DNA of 64,000 nucleotides from Desulfosediminicola flagellatus (GCF_005116655.2 NZ_CP050698.1:6094501-6158500), one strand, 5' to 3'. Shown: positions 17,465-26,359, numbered from the stretch's first letter. Notes: generated by a model not told the origin, from the letters alone. Program-made: numbers and translations.

Positions 17465-18673
17465 TTAAAAGCTGCTCAGTGATAATGGCGATACAATGAG
17501 GTGGATATCTACTGTTTCACCTGCAGAGAAGCCCAGTTTATCCGGTGGGAAAACAACGTAGCAGGTAACAGAATCATGTTTGTTCACAGATTTGACCAGA
17601 CATTTACCATGTTCGAAAAAGAGTGATGCAGCAGTCAGTTGCATCATTCCCGATCGCCTCCTGCTAATGCTGTCACAAAGCTGTGCCTCAATGGTCTGAG
17701 GGTATAGCGTCGAAAGTCCCTGTAACTCTAATAGTGTTGGTCCGACAATACTGTTCATCAGGGCGCGAACGGCATTTGGAGGCCCTGGCAGGCCAAAAAA
17801 AAGCGTTCTGGCAATAGTACCGAAAAGAGAGTTCTTGCCGGGAATGAGATTGAGCCGATTGTAGATAACCTCCCCTGAACAATCACGAAAGCATTGTTCA
17901 ATCAGATCATATTTTCCCGGCCCCATGCCGCCTGTGCTAATAACGACATCAAAATCGCTTTCCGCGATCTTCGAAAACATTTCACGTATTTTATCATCCG
18001 TATCGGTAACAGTCCCGAGATATACAGGTTCTCCTCCTGCCTGCTTGATGCTTCCTTCAAGAAGATGCCTGTTTGAACAGATTTTTAACCCTGCATGTAA
18101 TTCAGCTACAGAATCAACAAGTTCACTGCCCGAACAAAAATACCCGACTTGCGGCTTTCGATATACTTCGAGGTGCTGATGTCCGACAGCGGCGAGCAGA
18201 CTGAGAATATCCGGAGTGATGACCGAGCCGGCTGATACTATTTTTTGATCTATAGCAATCTGACTTCCGCATTTTTGGATATAGCTGTCAGATCGATTTT
18301 GAGCTTCAGGAGATATTGAGAGAGTGGTTTCTTCAACGGTGCATTCTTCCTGAGCGAATACTCTGGAGCCACCATTGGGAATCATTCCTCCAGTCATAAT
18401 TCGAGATGCCTGGCCAGGTGCCAGCGACAATGCTGTAGTGTTACCAGCTTGAATTACCCCTGCGACAGAATAAATGCACAACTCCTTTGTGTCATTTTCA
18501 CGGTACGAGACGACATAGCCATCACGCATAGATTGTGTGAATTCAGGCTGTGGCACTTTGGCAAAGAGATCTTTGGCAGTAACACGTGTAAGACCCTCCT
18601 GCAGGGATACCGATTCTGTTGCTGTCGGGGAAAGTGTGCTGGCGATAGCCTGTCGGCAAGTAGCATAATCCAT
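17465..18673 (-). CDS. moeA: MoeA-like molybdopterin molybdenumtransferase
   Basis: A 402-residue protein with the MoeA layout: the N-terminal domain with QSMRDGYVV (usually SAMDGYA) and MTGGMIPNG, the MoCF-like central domain (VISTGGMGPGKYDLIEQ, usually SGGVSVGDYD; GLPGPPNAV, usually GLPGNPVS) and the C-terminal beta domain. MoeA inserts molybdate into adenylylated molybdopterin; tungsten-specific versions exist in anaerobes. Both the central loop and the GLPG loop differ from the commonest form, so this may be a divergent paralogue. It stands alone, with no other cofactor gene nearby. Confidence 0.82.
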   Translation of the reverse strand: MDYATCRQAIASTLSPTATESVSLQEGLTRVTAKDLFAKVPQPEFTQSMRDGYVVSYRENDTKELCIYSVAGVIQAGNTTALSLAPGQASRIMTGGMIPNGGSRVFAQEECTVEETTLSISPEAQNRSDSYIQKCGSQIAIDQKIVSAGSVITPDILSLLAAVGHQHLEVYRKPQVGYFCSGSELVDSVAELHAGLKICSNRHLLEGSIKQAGGEPVYLGTVTDTDDKIREMFSKIAESDFDVVISTGGMGPGKYDLIEQCFRDCSGEVIYNRLNLIPGKNSLFGTIARTLFFGLPGPPNAVRALMNSIVGPTLLELQGLSTLYPQTIEAQLCDSISRRRSGMMQLTAASLFFEHGKCLVKSVNKHDSVTCYVVFPPDKLGFSAGETVDIHLIVSPLSLSSF

Positions 18674-19084
18674 AAAACAAAGGCCTCGTTGGGGTTGTGA
18701 ATAAAAATCCGGCAGATACGCAGCTCAGCATACATGTATTTGTGGAGGCTTTAAACCTTCAAATTTCATGGGGAGAAATGGGGGGAAGGTTGCGGGAGCC
18801 ACGTGTTGATATGCTGGTTCATTGATATAAAACGTTTGTCCGCCTTTTTGACTTAACATGTGTCAAAAACTCGTCAAACAATGGTTTGTTTTAATGAGAT
18901 ATCAGGATGTTTCGGATAATGCTGATAGTGCCAGCTCTTTTAACCACTGTTAAAATGGTAAAACTTTACAACGCTTAGGTCGATACGTCTGGTAGACCCA
19001 AAATGTATGGATCAAATTTTGCAAAGTTACGGATGAGCACCAATCAATAACTACGCAGTAACTATAACAGCAAGATGGATCGCT
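18674..19084. other. Intergenic region with a possible flagellar-type promoter
   Basis: About 410 bases without a gene. TAAAACTT (18959-18966) and GTCGATAC (18979-18986) resemble the -35 and -10 elements of a sigma-28 promoter (TAAAGTTT, about 11 bases, GCCGATAA), but with a 12-base spacer and mismatches. It points to the repeat protein starting at 19085. I treat it as a weak candidate. Confidence 0.3.
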
Positions 19085-20749
19085 ATGGATAGACAGATAA
19101 CGCTTCAACCTGACCGTGCAGCTGTTAGATTTTCATCTCCAGTAAAGACAGACAGCAGTGGATCGACAAGCTTCGAGAAAATGCTCAATGATTTTAACGA
19201 GAATAATTCTACAATTATATCAAAAACTGAACCTGCCAAAGTGGTATTGGTCGGTGAGATTACACAGGAAAAACGGACGGTTTCTGAACTGCTGATGCAG
19301 CATGATGAGTTGAAAAAAAACGGTTGGAATATTTTGTCATCATCTCAGAACCGTAACAAGGATTACACCAATTTACAGGCTGGTACGCGCATTTATTACG
19401 ACCGGGAAAGCGGGACGCTGAGTTGGTCGGGTAAAGACCAGAGCACGCCAGCTTCTGAAGTGTACAGAAATAGAGTGCAGTTTACACCGCAACCTATTGT
19501 TACAGTGCAGAAGCAGGAAGCGCTGCCTGTTAGCCCTGCAATACTCGAACTTGGTGAAATCAGTAATAGCCAGCCAACAGTGTCTCATTTGCTTAAAGCT
19601 GATCAGGGTTTAGGGAGCGAAACCTGGAATATTCTCGCTGCAGCACCGAATTCAACCAAAGATTTTTCCAGTCTGCCTCCTGGCACAAAAGTCCTCTATG
19701 ATAGCACCACAAGAGAAATATCCTGGCAACTGCCTGGTAATAGCGTAGTCTCAAATCCTGCATCAGGAGAACTATTGTCGCCAGCGCAAGAAGCTTCAGT
19801 AGAACCTGCGTCGCGTACAACTGTTATGCAGCCGGCTCCGTTTGAGCAGAGAGCGCCTGCAAATCAGGGGCAGCAGATACTTCTGGGGACGATTGACTCA
19901 AATAACAGTACCGTTTCTCATCTGTTAATGAATAATCCGGAATTTAAAGATCAGGCCTGGCAACTGCTGAATAATAGCGTGAATATCAATAAATCATTTA
20001 ACCAGATACCTGTAGGGGCTGAAGTGTTCATTGAGCCGGGCACTATGGAAATTAGCTGGACCGGCGGGGAACAGAGCCGTGCGGCAACTCCGGTACTTTC
20101 CGCAACACTTGTGAAAACCGTACATTTGGAAAATGAATTTGCAGAATCCGCAATACCGGCGGCGGATCTTATAGAAGCAGTTCAGCCGTTTATTGGTAAA
20201 TCATACAAGGATATTGACTGTTATGAGTTGCTGGTGAAAGGACTGCGGAGAATGGATATTCCCTATGAGGGAAAAGACGGACTGTTTAATAAGTTGACAA
20301 CAATGGCAAAGGAGAAAGGTTTGCCGGTGAATGCCTACTTAAACGGTGAAGGAATTGTTAAAGCCGCAGGCACGCTTGTTTTATCCAAAAGCTATCCCCG
20401 GATGGGAAATTGGAAGGATGACGCGAACACGCTGATCCGCGAGATGGAACCGCTACTGGATAAAGGCCAGATCCTTTCGTTTTCAACTGAGAAGCGCGGG
20501 CATACTGGAATTGTCTCACAACAGAATGACCAATGGACATTTATCAACTCGGGCAGACTCGATAATTCTCTCACTGACAATAGTGTTTCCAGAGGAGTCG
20601 GCGAAGAGGTGCTGCAGGATGAGATACGCAACTGGTTTAAATTGGCACACTCGAAGGGTGAAAGTCTATCAGTAACTCTCGGCCAATTAGAGCAGCAAAA
20701 GGTCCTTACTGCATATAATATGGCTGGTAAGTTCTCACGACAGATATAA
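19085..20749 (+). CDS. Triple-repeat protein with NlpC/P60-like C-terminal domain, no signal peptide
   Basis: A 554-residue protein of unrecognised family. Three related units of about 60 residues lie near 54-114, 154-214 and 265-325; each runs LG.I...TVS.LL, then W..L....N..K.F..LP.GT.V.Y, and ends in ISW or LSW, somewhat like a LysM or cell-surface repeat. Low-complexity Pro/Ala/Ser linkers separate them. The C-terminal part (about 360-520) has Cys379 in DIDCYELLVKG and His473 in KRGHTGIVSQ, spaced like the Cys and His of NlpC/P60 peptidoglycan amidases. There is no signal peptide; the polar N-terminus with SFEKML resembles substrates of the flagellar export apparatus. A role in trimming peptidoglycan during rod or hook assembly is speculation. 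Confidence 0.6.
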   Translation: MDRQITLQPDRAAVRFSSPVKTDSSGSTSFEKMLNDFNENNSTIISKTEPAKVVLVGEITQEKRTVSELLMQHDELKKNGWNILSSSQNRNKDYTNLQAGTRIYYDRESGTLSWSGKDQSTPASEVYRNRVQFTPQPIVTVQKQEALPVSPAILELGEISNSQPTVSHLLKADQGLGSETWNILAAAPNSTKDFSSLPPGTKVLYDSTTREISWQLPGNSVVSNPASGELLSPAQEASVEPASRTTVMQPAPFEQRAPANQGQQILLGTIDSNNSTVSHLLMNNPEFKDQAWQLLNNSVNINKSFNQIPVGAEVFIEPGTMEISWTGGEQSRAATPVLSATLVKTVHLENEFAESAIPAADLIEAVQPFIGKSYKDIDCYELLVKGLRRMDIPYEGKDGLFNKLTTMAKEKGLPVNAYLNGEGIVKAAGTLVLSKSYPRMGNWKDDANTLIREMEPLLDKGQILSFSTEKRGHTGIVSQQNDQWTFINSGRLDNSLTDNSVSRGVGEEVLQDEIRNWFKLAHSKGESLSVTLGQLEQQKVLTAYNMAGKFSRQI

Positions 20750-20822
20750 CTCCGTTACTTTTTCTTTATTGCTGATCGCGAAGACGATTCGGGGAATAAA
20801 GAGAGGATACTAAAGCATTAAA

Positions 20823-20860
20823 AAAAAGGGGCATACCTGGTTTTAGGTATGCCCCTTTTT
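20823..20860 (+). terminator. Strong Rho-independent terminator after repeat protein
   Basis: A 16-bp perfect stem (arms 20823-20838 and 20845-20860) with a 6-base loop runs from an A-tract into a T5 tract. It lies about 75 bases after the stop codon. The next 260 bases to the binding-protein gene show no further feature. Confidence 0.9.
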
Positions 20861-21123
20861 AATGAAACACTTTCGGTCAGTGTGTTGTGCGATAGAGGTT
20901 TGCAGATAATTCTGTCACGTGGGCGGGCTGGGTTTGATACCCTGAAAGCCTGACAATTACTGAGATTTTATTTGTTTTGTTTGTTGAGAAATATCATTTA
21001 TTTTCGGTTGATTAATCGTCTGTTGATCGTGTAAGTAACAGGATTATTGCACGTTTTGAGAACGTTTCTGAGGAGAAGCAGAGTCGAAAAAATGATGTTT
21101 GAGATTTTATTCGGAGAGAAATA

Positions 21124-22308
21124 ATGACCCCCACACCCACCAAATCGTTGAATGTAGCAGTTTTTGTTACTGTACTATTGTTGTTGACGCTTACTGCAAC
21201 AGCGCAAGCAGTTCAATCCATCAAGATTGGGCTGAATTTCCCATTGACAGGTGATCTTAAAGATATGGGTATTACAAGCCGTGAAGGGGCTGAAATTGTC
21301 CGAGCGGAAGTGAACGCGGAAGGAGGACTATTGATTGGAGACAAAAGATATCCGGTCGAGTTTATTTATGCCGATAATGAATCAAATGTAGAAAAAGCAG
21401 TCAGCGGTGCGCTGAATTTGATCTCCCGCGAGAATGTACTCGGTATTATTGGTCCTTGTGCCAGTTCAAATGCTATACCAGTTGGTGGAATTAGTGAATC
21501 GTTCAAGATACCGATGGTCTCATCAACCTCAACAAACCCGAAGACCACCCTAAAACGGCCGTTTGTATTCAGGGCCTGTTTTCTCGATAGTTTTCAGGGA
21601 GAGGCCATGGCACGTTTTGCAACGAAGGAATTTAAGGCTGAGAAAGCAGCAGTTCTTTTTGATTCCGAAAATGCATATCCCAGAGGACTTGCCGAATTTT
21701 TTAAATCGGCATTTGAGGGGATTAAAGGGCCTGGTTCAGTTGTCGCTTATGAAAGCTATGAGGCTGATGACAGTGATCTTTCCGCCTTACTCGCTACTAT
21801 AGTAAAATCTGATGCAGATGTTCTTTTTGTACCGCAGTATGCCCATGAGCTACCAAATATCCTTAAACAGATTCGGGCTGCCGGCTGGAAAAAAAGCGTA
21901 TTAGGTGGTGATGCCTGGGAAGCCTCTGATCTTATGGAAAATTGCGGAGACCTCTGTAAGGGGCTGTATTTCAGTTCGCATTTTGCAGCGGTTGGAGCAA
22001 AAGGTATTGCAGGAGATTTTGTTGAGAGGTATCAGGCTCAGACGAAACAGAGCCCTACAGCTTTTGGTGCCCTTGCCTATGATGCCACAAAACTGATGCT
22101 TAAGGCTATTTCCCGGGTGGATGATTTTACGGGGAACCTTTTTATTGATCGTGCGGCGGTTAAAGAGCAGCTTGCTTCGATACAGGGCTTTCAGGGTGTC
22201 TCCGGTATCGTTAACATGAACGCGAGTGGTGATCCTGCAAAAAGTGCAGTTGTTATCCGAATTACAGAAAACGGCGAGTTTGAGTCATATTCTTCAGAGG
22301 CACCATAA
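21124..22308 (+). CDS. ABC transporter substrate-binding protein, branched-chain amino acid (LivJ) type
   Basis: A 394-residue periplasmic binding protein with an N-terminal signal peptide (hydrophobic core around residues 10-28, cleavage near AQA). The mature part begins with IKIGLNFPLTGDLKDMG, the classic Peripla_BP_6 start, and has GIIGPCASSNAIPV as the hinge-side ligand loop. Family members bind Leu/Ile/Val, amides or urea. GGAGA precedes the ATG. No LivHMGF permease or ATPase genes are adjacent, so it is an orphan here, and the ligand cannot be inferred beyond the amino-acid-like class. Confidence 0.88.
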   Translation: MTPTPTKSLNVAVFVTVLLLLTLTATAQAVQSIKIGLNFPLTGDLKDMGITSREGAEIVRAEVNAEGGLLIGDKRYPVEFIYADNESNVEKAVSGALNLISRENVLGIIGPCASSNAIPVGGISESFKIPMVSSTSTNPKTTLKRPFVFRACFLDSFQGEAMARFATKEFKAEKAAVLFDSENAYPRGLAEFFKSAFEGIKGPGSVVAYESYEADDSDLSALLATIVKSDADVLFVPQYAHELPNILKQIRAAGWKKSVLGGDAWEASDLMENCGDLCKGLYFSSHFAAVGAKGIAGDFVERYQAQTKQSPTAFGALAYDATKLMLKAISRVDDFTGNLFIDRAAVKEQLASIQGFQGVSGIVNMNASGDPAKSAVVIRITENGEFESYSSEAP

Positions 22309-22354
22309 CCAGATCCTGTAAAATTCTGCAAAATATGAGCAGATAAAAAAGACG

Positions 22355-22386
22355 AAGTTGACATATGAACGTCAACTTGCTAGCTT
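22355..22386 (+). promoter_or_regulatory. Candidate trp promoter with overlapping operator palindrome
   Basis: AAGTTGAC (22355-22362) and GTCAACTT (22371-22378) form a perfect 8-bp inverted repeat with an 8-base spacer. It overlaps a TTGACA (22358-22363) that could be the -35 element of a promoter with TAGCTT (22381-22386) as a poor -10. It lies about 70 bases before the Trp-rich leader peptide. The operator role is inferred. Confidence 0.4.
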
Positions 22387-22453
22387 TGGCATGTTCTCAT
22401 AAATAGAAACATCACAATACACACAAGACAACAAACGGATTACGATACAAACC

Positions 22454-22552
22454 ATGCAGAACACATCTTCCACATCTATCCTGAGCTGGTGCAGCACCAA
22501 CTGGCGTAGCTGGCAAAACTGGCGCAGATATGGTGACGGAAGTTGGCACTGA
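22454..22552 (+). CDS. trpL: Trp-rich leader peptide of the anthranilate synthase gene
   Basis: A 32-codon frame starting at ATG 22454 and ending in TGA at 22550-22552. It contains five tryptophan codons at positions 12, 17, 20, 23 and 31 (the core reads SWCSTNWRSWQNWRRY). Such tryptophan density is far above background, and the frame lies about 30 bases before a terminator hairpin and upstream of a fused anthranilate synthase, so this is a classical attenuation leader: ribosomes stalling at UGG codons when charged tRNA-Trp is scarce allow read-through. The ribosome binding site is weak (GGA well upstream). A TGGTGC-A-GCACCA palindrome overlies the first Trp codons and may form part of stem 1. 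Confidence 0.88.
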   Translation: MQNTSSTSILSWCSTNWRSWQNWRRYGDGSWH

Positions 22553-22581
22553 GATAGTTCTTAATACGTTTTTAATATTAG

Positions 22582-22622
22582 GCCCTTGCAGACCAATTTC
22601 AGGTCTGCAGGGGCTTTTTTTT
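22582..22622 (+). terminator. trp attenuator terminator
   Basis: Arms 22582-22594 and 22602-22614 form a 13-bp stem with one G-U pair and a 7-base loop, followed by eight T residues. It lies between the leader peptide and the anthranilate synthase start, as expected of an intrinsic attenuator. I could not identify the competing antiterminator arm by eye. Confidence 0.88.
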
Positions 22623-22694
22623 ATTTTTTTCTCCAGAAGAGAGCCAGGGACCTGAAGCAGGTGTTGCACATCCAGACTCAACAGGAGAATGAAA

Positions 22695-24578
22695 ATGAAA
22701 CAATTACTGCAAACCCTTTGTGAAGGTTCCACCCCGTTTTGTATCATTCAGAAACAGGACAGTGAAGAGATTCTGATAGTTACGGGCGAGAATGGCCGGT
22801 TTCGTAACATCGCGGATATTCCCAGAAAGCATGATGACACTGATGGACGTTGCATCTACGACACTATTAGCGTGGTGCCTTTTTGTCAGATACGTGAGCG
22901 TGGTTATACCGTTCGTGATGAGGGTGAGGAGATTCTGACAATAGTGATTTCTTCTCAGCATGAGGTGGATGCAGAAGAGTTTTTGGGACTTCTCCCTTCT
23001 GAAGAGATCTGTTTGCAGGAAGATATTTCTTACGATACTACCGAAGCAGAATACGCAACTATCATTAAAAAAATTGTTAATGATGAGATCGGTAACGGTG
23101 AGGGTGCCAACTTCGTTATACCGAGAAATGCCACCGGACGAATTGCCGATTTTTCAGTGCCACGCGGTCTGACAATTTTTAAATCACTGCTTGAAAATGA
23201 TTATGGAACCTACTGGAAATTCATCTTCTACGACACCGACAGATTCTTTATCGGCTCCACACCTGAACGACACCTGTATGTGAAAGGTGGGCGGGTTAAG
23301 ATGAATCCTATCAGTGGCACGTTCAGAAAAGATCGTAACTGGTCAAAGAGAAAAGCCTTTAAGCAGGATCTTCTCCATTTTTTGAGCGACCAGAAAGAGA
23401 TAAACGAACTATTCATGGTGGTTGATGAAGAATTGAAGATGATGGCAAAGATGTGTGACCGCGGTGGGGCAATTGTCGGTCCCTTATTAAAAGAGATGTC
23501 AAAGCTTATCCATTCTGAATACCTGCTCGCGGGTGAGAGCGATAAGGATATTTTTGAGTTGTTTACAGATTCAATGTTTGCAGCCACGGTTGTTGGAAGC
23601 CCTGTAGAAAATGCCTGTAATATCATTGCCAAATATTCAGAATCTTCCAGAAGGTATTACGGAAGCGCGATGATGCTTGTCGGCAGGGATGAAAAGGGGG
23701 AAGATTTTCTTGATTCCCCTATTACAATCCGCACTGCAGAGGTAGATGTTACAGGTAAGATGTACTTAAGCGTCGGGGCCACTCTGGTAAAAGATTCAAT
23801 ACCTGAAGAAGAAGTGCTTGAGACCCGCGCAAAAAGTGCCGGAATCCTCGCAAGTATCACCGAACCTCATCGGAAATGTACTGGTGGACCACTGTTAACC
23901 CGTTTGTATAACGATGATGAGATTATTGAGACACTTGTTCAGCGTAACCAGAACCTCTCAAATTTCTGGTTTTTCAGGCAGGAAGGAAGAGGAGTAGCAA
24001 ACAGCAGTGGTACGAAGGTTCGTATCACTATCATCCATAATGAGGATGACTTTGTATATATGCTGCGCCACATGTTCAGCTGTATGGGTATAGAGGTCTC
24101 GGTGGTTCGCTTCAGTGAATACGACATAGAGCGTGATACCAGTGATATAACTCTTCTCGGACCGGGACCTGGTAACCCGAATGAGCAGGATGTGGAAAAA
24201 ATAGCGATCAATAACAGTATTGCCGCAGAGCTTATCCGGCGCAAAAAACCGTCACTCTTTATATGTCTTGGCCACCAGATACTCTGCAAATCCCTCGGGT
24301 TTGAGGTAAAGCGCAAAGATAAACCATTGCAAGGCTCTCAGGTAAAAATAAACCTGTTTGGCAGAGAAGAACTGGTCGGTTTTTACAATACTTTCGCGCC
24401 ACAACTTCCAGGTAAACCTGTTGAGATGGAGGTCTCTTCTATTCCTGAAACAAACGAGTTGATCGGGCTTCGTTCGCAACACTTTATCAGCTATCAATTC
24501 CATCCAGAATCGCTGCTTACCAAAAATGGTTTTAACATACTCCAGGAGAGTATTGAGCACCTGCTGAGAGCATGCTGA
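22695..24578 (+). CDS. trpEG: Fused anthranilate synthase (TrpE-TrpG type, PhzE-like architecture)
   Basis: About 627 residues: an N-terminal chorismate-utilising synthase domain (about 1-420; STPERHLYV, NPISGTFRKD) fused to a C-terminal class I glutamine amidotransferase (about 435-625; nucleophile Cys in FICLGHQ, catalytic His and Glu in FHPES). It makes anthranilate from chorismate and glutamine, the first step of tryptophan synthesis. The length and the short, diverged N-terminus resemble PhzE-type fusions (about 630 residues) rather than rhizobial TrpE(G) (about 720), but the Trp attenuator upstream indicates a tryptophan role. I chose the second ATG (22695) because GGAG lies seven bases before it; the first ATG is only two bases from it. 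No other trp gene is adjacent. Confidence 0.88.
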   Translation: MKQLLQTLCEGSTPFCIIQKQDSEEILIVTGENGRFRNIADIPRKHDDTDGRCIYDTISVVPFCQIRERGYTVRDEGEEILTIVISSQHEVDAEEFLGLLPSEEICLQEDISYDTTEAEYATIIKKIVNDEIGNGEGANFVIPRNATGRIADFSVPRGLTIFKSLLENDYGTYWKFIFYDTDRFFIGSTPERHLYVKGGRVKMNPISGTFRKDRNWSKRKAFKQDLLHFLSDQKEINELFMVVDEELKMMAKMCDRGGAIVGPLLKEMSKLIHSEYLLAGESDKDIFELFTDSMFAATVVGSPVENACNIIAKYSESSRRYYGSAMMLVGRDEKGEDFLDSPITIRTAEVDVTGKMYLSVGATLVKDSIPEEEVLETRAKSAGILASITEPHRKCTGGPLLTRLYNDDEIIETLVQRNQNLSNFWFFRQEGRGVANSSGTKVRITIIHNEDDFVYMLRHMFSCMGIEVSVVRFSEYDIERDTSDITLLGPGPGNPNEQDVEKIAINNSIAAELIRRKKPSLFICLGHQILCKSLGFEVKRKDKPLQGSQVKINLFGREELVGFYNTFAPQLPGKPVEMEVSSIPETNELIGLRSQHFISYQFHPESLLTKNGFNILQESIEHLLRAC

Positions 24579-24770
24579 TAGGTTTTTTGCTTATATAACG
24601 GCCCAATATCTGGTGTCACCTGCTATTCGGCCGTTATTGTGTAAATACCTTAACGATATCTGCTACCTCAGATAAATTACCATATTTTCAAAATCGAGAG
24701 TCTATAGTATTACTTTGGCCTGATTGCTTTTGCTTGAATTAATACTATATAAAAACGGGTGGTTGGTGAA

Positions 24771-25271
24771 ATGAAAAGAATATTTTTATTAGCGATATTT
24801 GGGGTTCTTATCGGCTCTGGAACTTCTTTTGCAGCAGAAGTGGAAGAGTTACGCACTGCCAGAACGGATAGTTCTTTTTCGGTGCAGGCTGAGTATCTCT
24901 ATGATGTCTGGTTGAGCGGAAATATTGGCGCGAAAAAGAAAACAATGAAGGTCAAAATAGATGAAGTGAAAATTACAGTGCCAAAGGGAGATCGACAACT
25001 TTCCTACCTGTCATTCGGGCTTGCCGCATCAACTGACAAGGGGTGGAAAATCATCCGTGAAAGTGAAAGATATAGTATCGATCGGTTACTGAAGACAAAT
25101 GAGACGTTGAGTATTAGGGATATACGGCTCTCTTTTCCTGTCTCCGGTAACTACAGGAAAAGTGGTTTAAAGCTCACTGACCTGCACGGGGCAAAAGGCT
25201 GGTTTGTCTTTACGATTGGATTACAAGGTGGTGGGACCACCTATGCCCATGCGGCGTTGGACCGGGAGTAG
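24771..25271 (+). CDS. Small exported protein of unknown function
   Basis: About 166 residues. The start MKRIFLLAIFGVLIGSGTSFA is a clear signal peptide with cleavage near SFA-AEV; an upstream GTG at 24759 would add four residues before it and is less likely. The mature part is a basic, beta-rich domain (AEYLYDVWLSGNIG, KVKIDEVKITVPKGD) without cysteines or any motif I recognise. The signal peptide indicates a periplasmic location. Its 3' end overlaps the convergent cyclase gene by 31 bases, an antisense arrangement that may matter for expression. Confidence 0.7.
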   Translation: MKRIFLLAIFGVLIGSGTSFAAEVEELRTARTDSSFSVQAEYLYDVWLSGNIGAKKKTMKVKIDEVKITVPKGDRQLSYLSFGLAASTDKGWKIIRESERYSIDRLLKTNETLSIRDIRLSFPVSGNYRKSGLKLTDLHGAKGWFVFTIGLQGGGTTYAHAALDRE

Positions 25272-26359
25272 TTTACCCGGGCGAGTTCATTGTTTTGGTC
25301 AAGTTCCCGAAACAGAACACGATGGGCGGAAACAGGGTTGTCATTATGTTTGAACTGCAGAGAGCAGGCATCAGAAAAGGCAAACTGATTCTGCAAAAGG
25401 GAATAGGTCGATGTGGATACACAAATTTCGTTACCGGGGCAGTTTGCTTCTAGTCGGGCAGCGAGATTTACGCCACTTCCCAGCACTGTATAGTCGCAGA
25501 AATCTGTAGAACCGATTGTACCGGCAACCACTTCATCAGTGTTGATCCCTATTCCAAGCAGTAGCTCTATTCCGAGCTGCTTTCTCCATTTCACCCTGAT
25601 TTCTTCCATAACCATTTGCATTTCTATTCCAGCCAGGACAGCATTTTCTGCATGATTATCCATAGGTATCGGGTTGCCCCAGACGACCATTATGGAATCA
25701 CCAATAAGCTTATCCACTGTCCCGCCATGTTTCCTGGCTATGTTTATTAGCTTGCCAAAACAGTCACGTAATATGCTGATTACAACCTCAGGTGGGATTT
25801 CTTCACACAGTCTTGTAAAACCCCGTAAGTCGGCAAAAAGGATAGTTACCGTTTTGCGTATACCGTCCTGGTTGAGCATGTCAGGGTTTTTGATCAGCAT
25901 TTCTGCGACCTTGGGTTCAATATAGGTTCCCAGGGTTTTGCGTATACCATCTTTTTCCTGCTGCAGAAAGGACTCTTCCCAGGCGAGAACACGAATAGTT
26001 GAAATAACAGATCCTAATAATGGTGCCAGAAGTGGAATATATATAGATGATCCAGAAGCATAGGAATAGGACAGTACAAGATAAAAAAACCAGATAATGA
26101 TGATATATAATATGCCTTTGCTTGCACCTTCCTCGCTGATAATGAGACCCGGTAGAAACGTATGGAACATGATGATGAATATCATAATGTTTGTTGGCAG
26201 GGGGGTGTAGTGTGTTGCGGGATCCAGGGAGATCAGCAGGGCATCGAAGGACGTGAAAATATCAAGGAATTGCAGGGTACAAAGAGTAAACCCCATGAGA
26301 AAAGAGACGCAGAGAAATACTCTCAAGCGTGAATAGTCTTTTTTTAAATGAAAATTCAT
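25241..26359 (-). CDS. Class III adenylate/guanylate cyclase, membrane-bound
   Basis: About 372 residues. Four hydrophobic helices (about residues 10-130) precede a class III cyclase domain (about 165-340). The two metal aspartates are in ILFADLRGFT and KLIGDSIMVVWG; the lysine of KLIGD and the aspartate of DYTVLG are the pair that selects adenine, and VNLAARLE carries the transition-state Asn and Arg. It therefore looks like an active adenylate cyclase. The frame extends to a TTG at 26377; I prefer the ATG at 26359, though neither start has a strong ribosome binding site. A cyclic-nucleotide-binding protein is encoded about 9 kb away (35319-35834), a possible receiver. Confidence 0.88.
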   Translation of the reverse strand: MNFHLKKDYSRLRVFLCVSFLMGFTLCTLQFLDIFTSFDALLISLDPATHYTPLPTNIMIFIIMFHTFLPGLIISEEGASKGILYIIIIWFFYLVLSYSYASGSSIYIPLLAPLLGSVISTIRVLAWEESFLQQEKDGIRKTLGTYIEPKVAEMLIKNPDMLNQDGIRKTVTILFADLRGFTRLCEEIPPEVVISILRDCFGKLINIARKHGGTVDKLIGDSIMVVWGNPIPMDNHAENAVLAGIEMQMVMEEIRVKWRKQLGIELLLGIGINTDEVVAGTIGSTDFCDYTVLGSGVNLAARLEANCPGNEICVSTSTYSLLQNQFAFSDACSLQFKHNDNPVSAHRVLFRELDQNNELARVNYSRSNAAWA

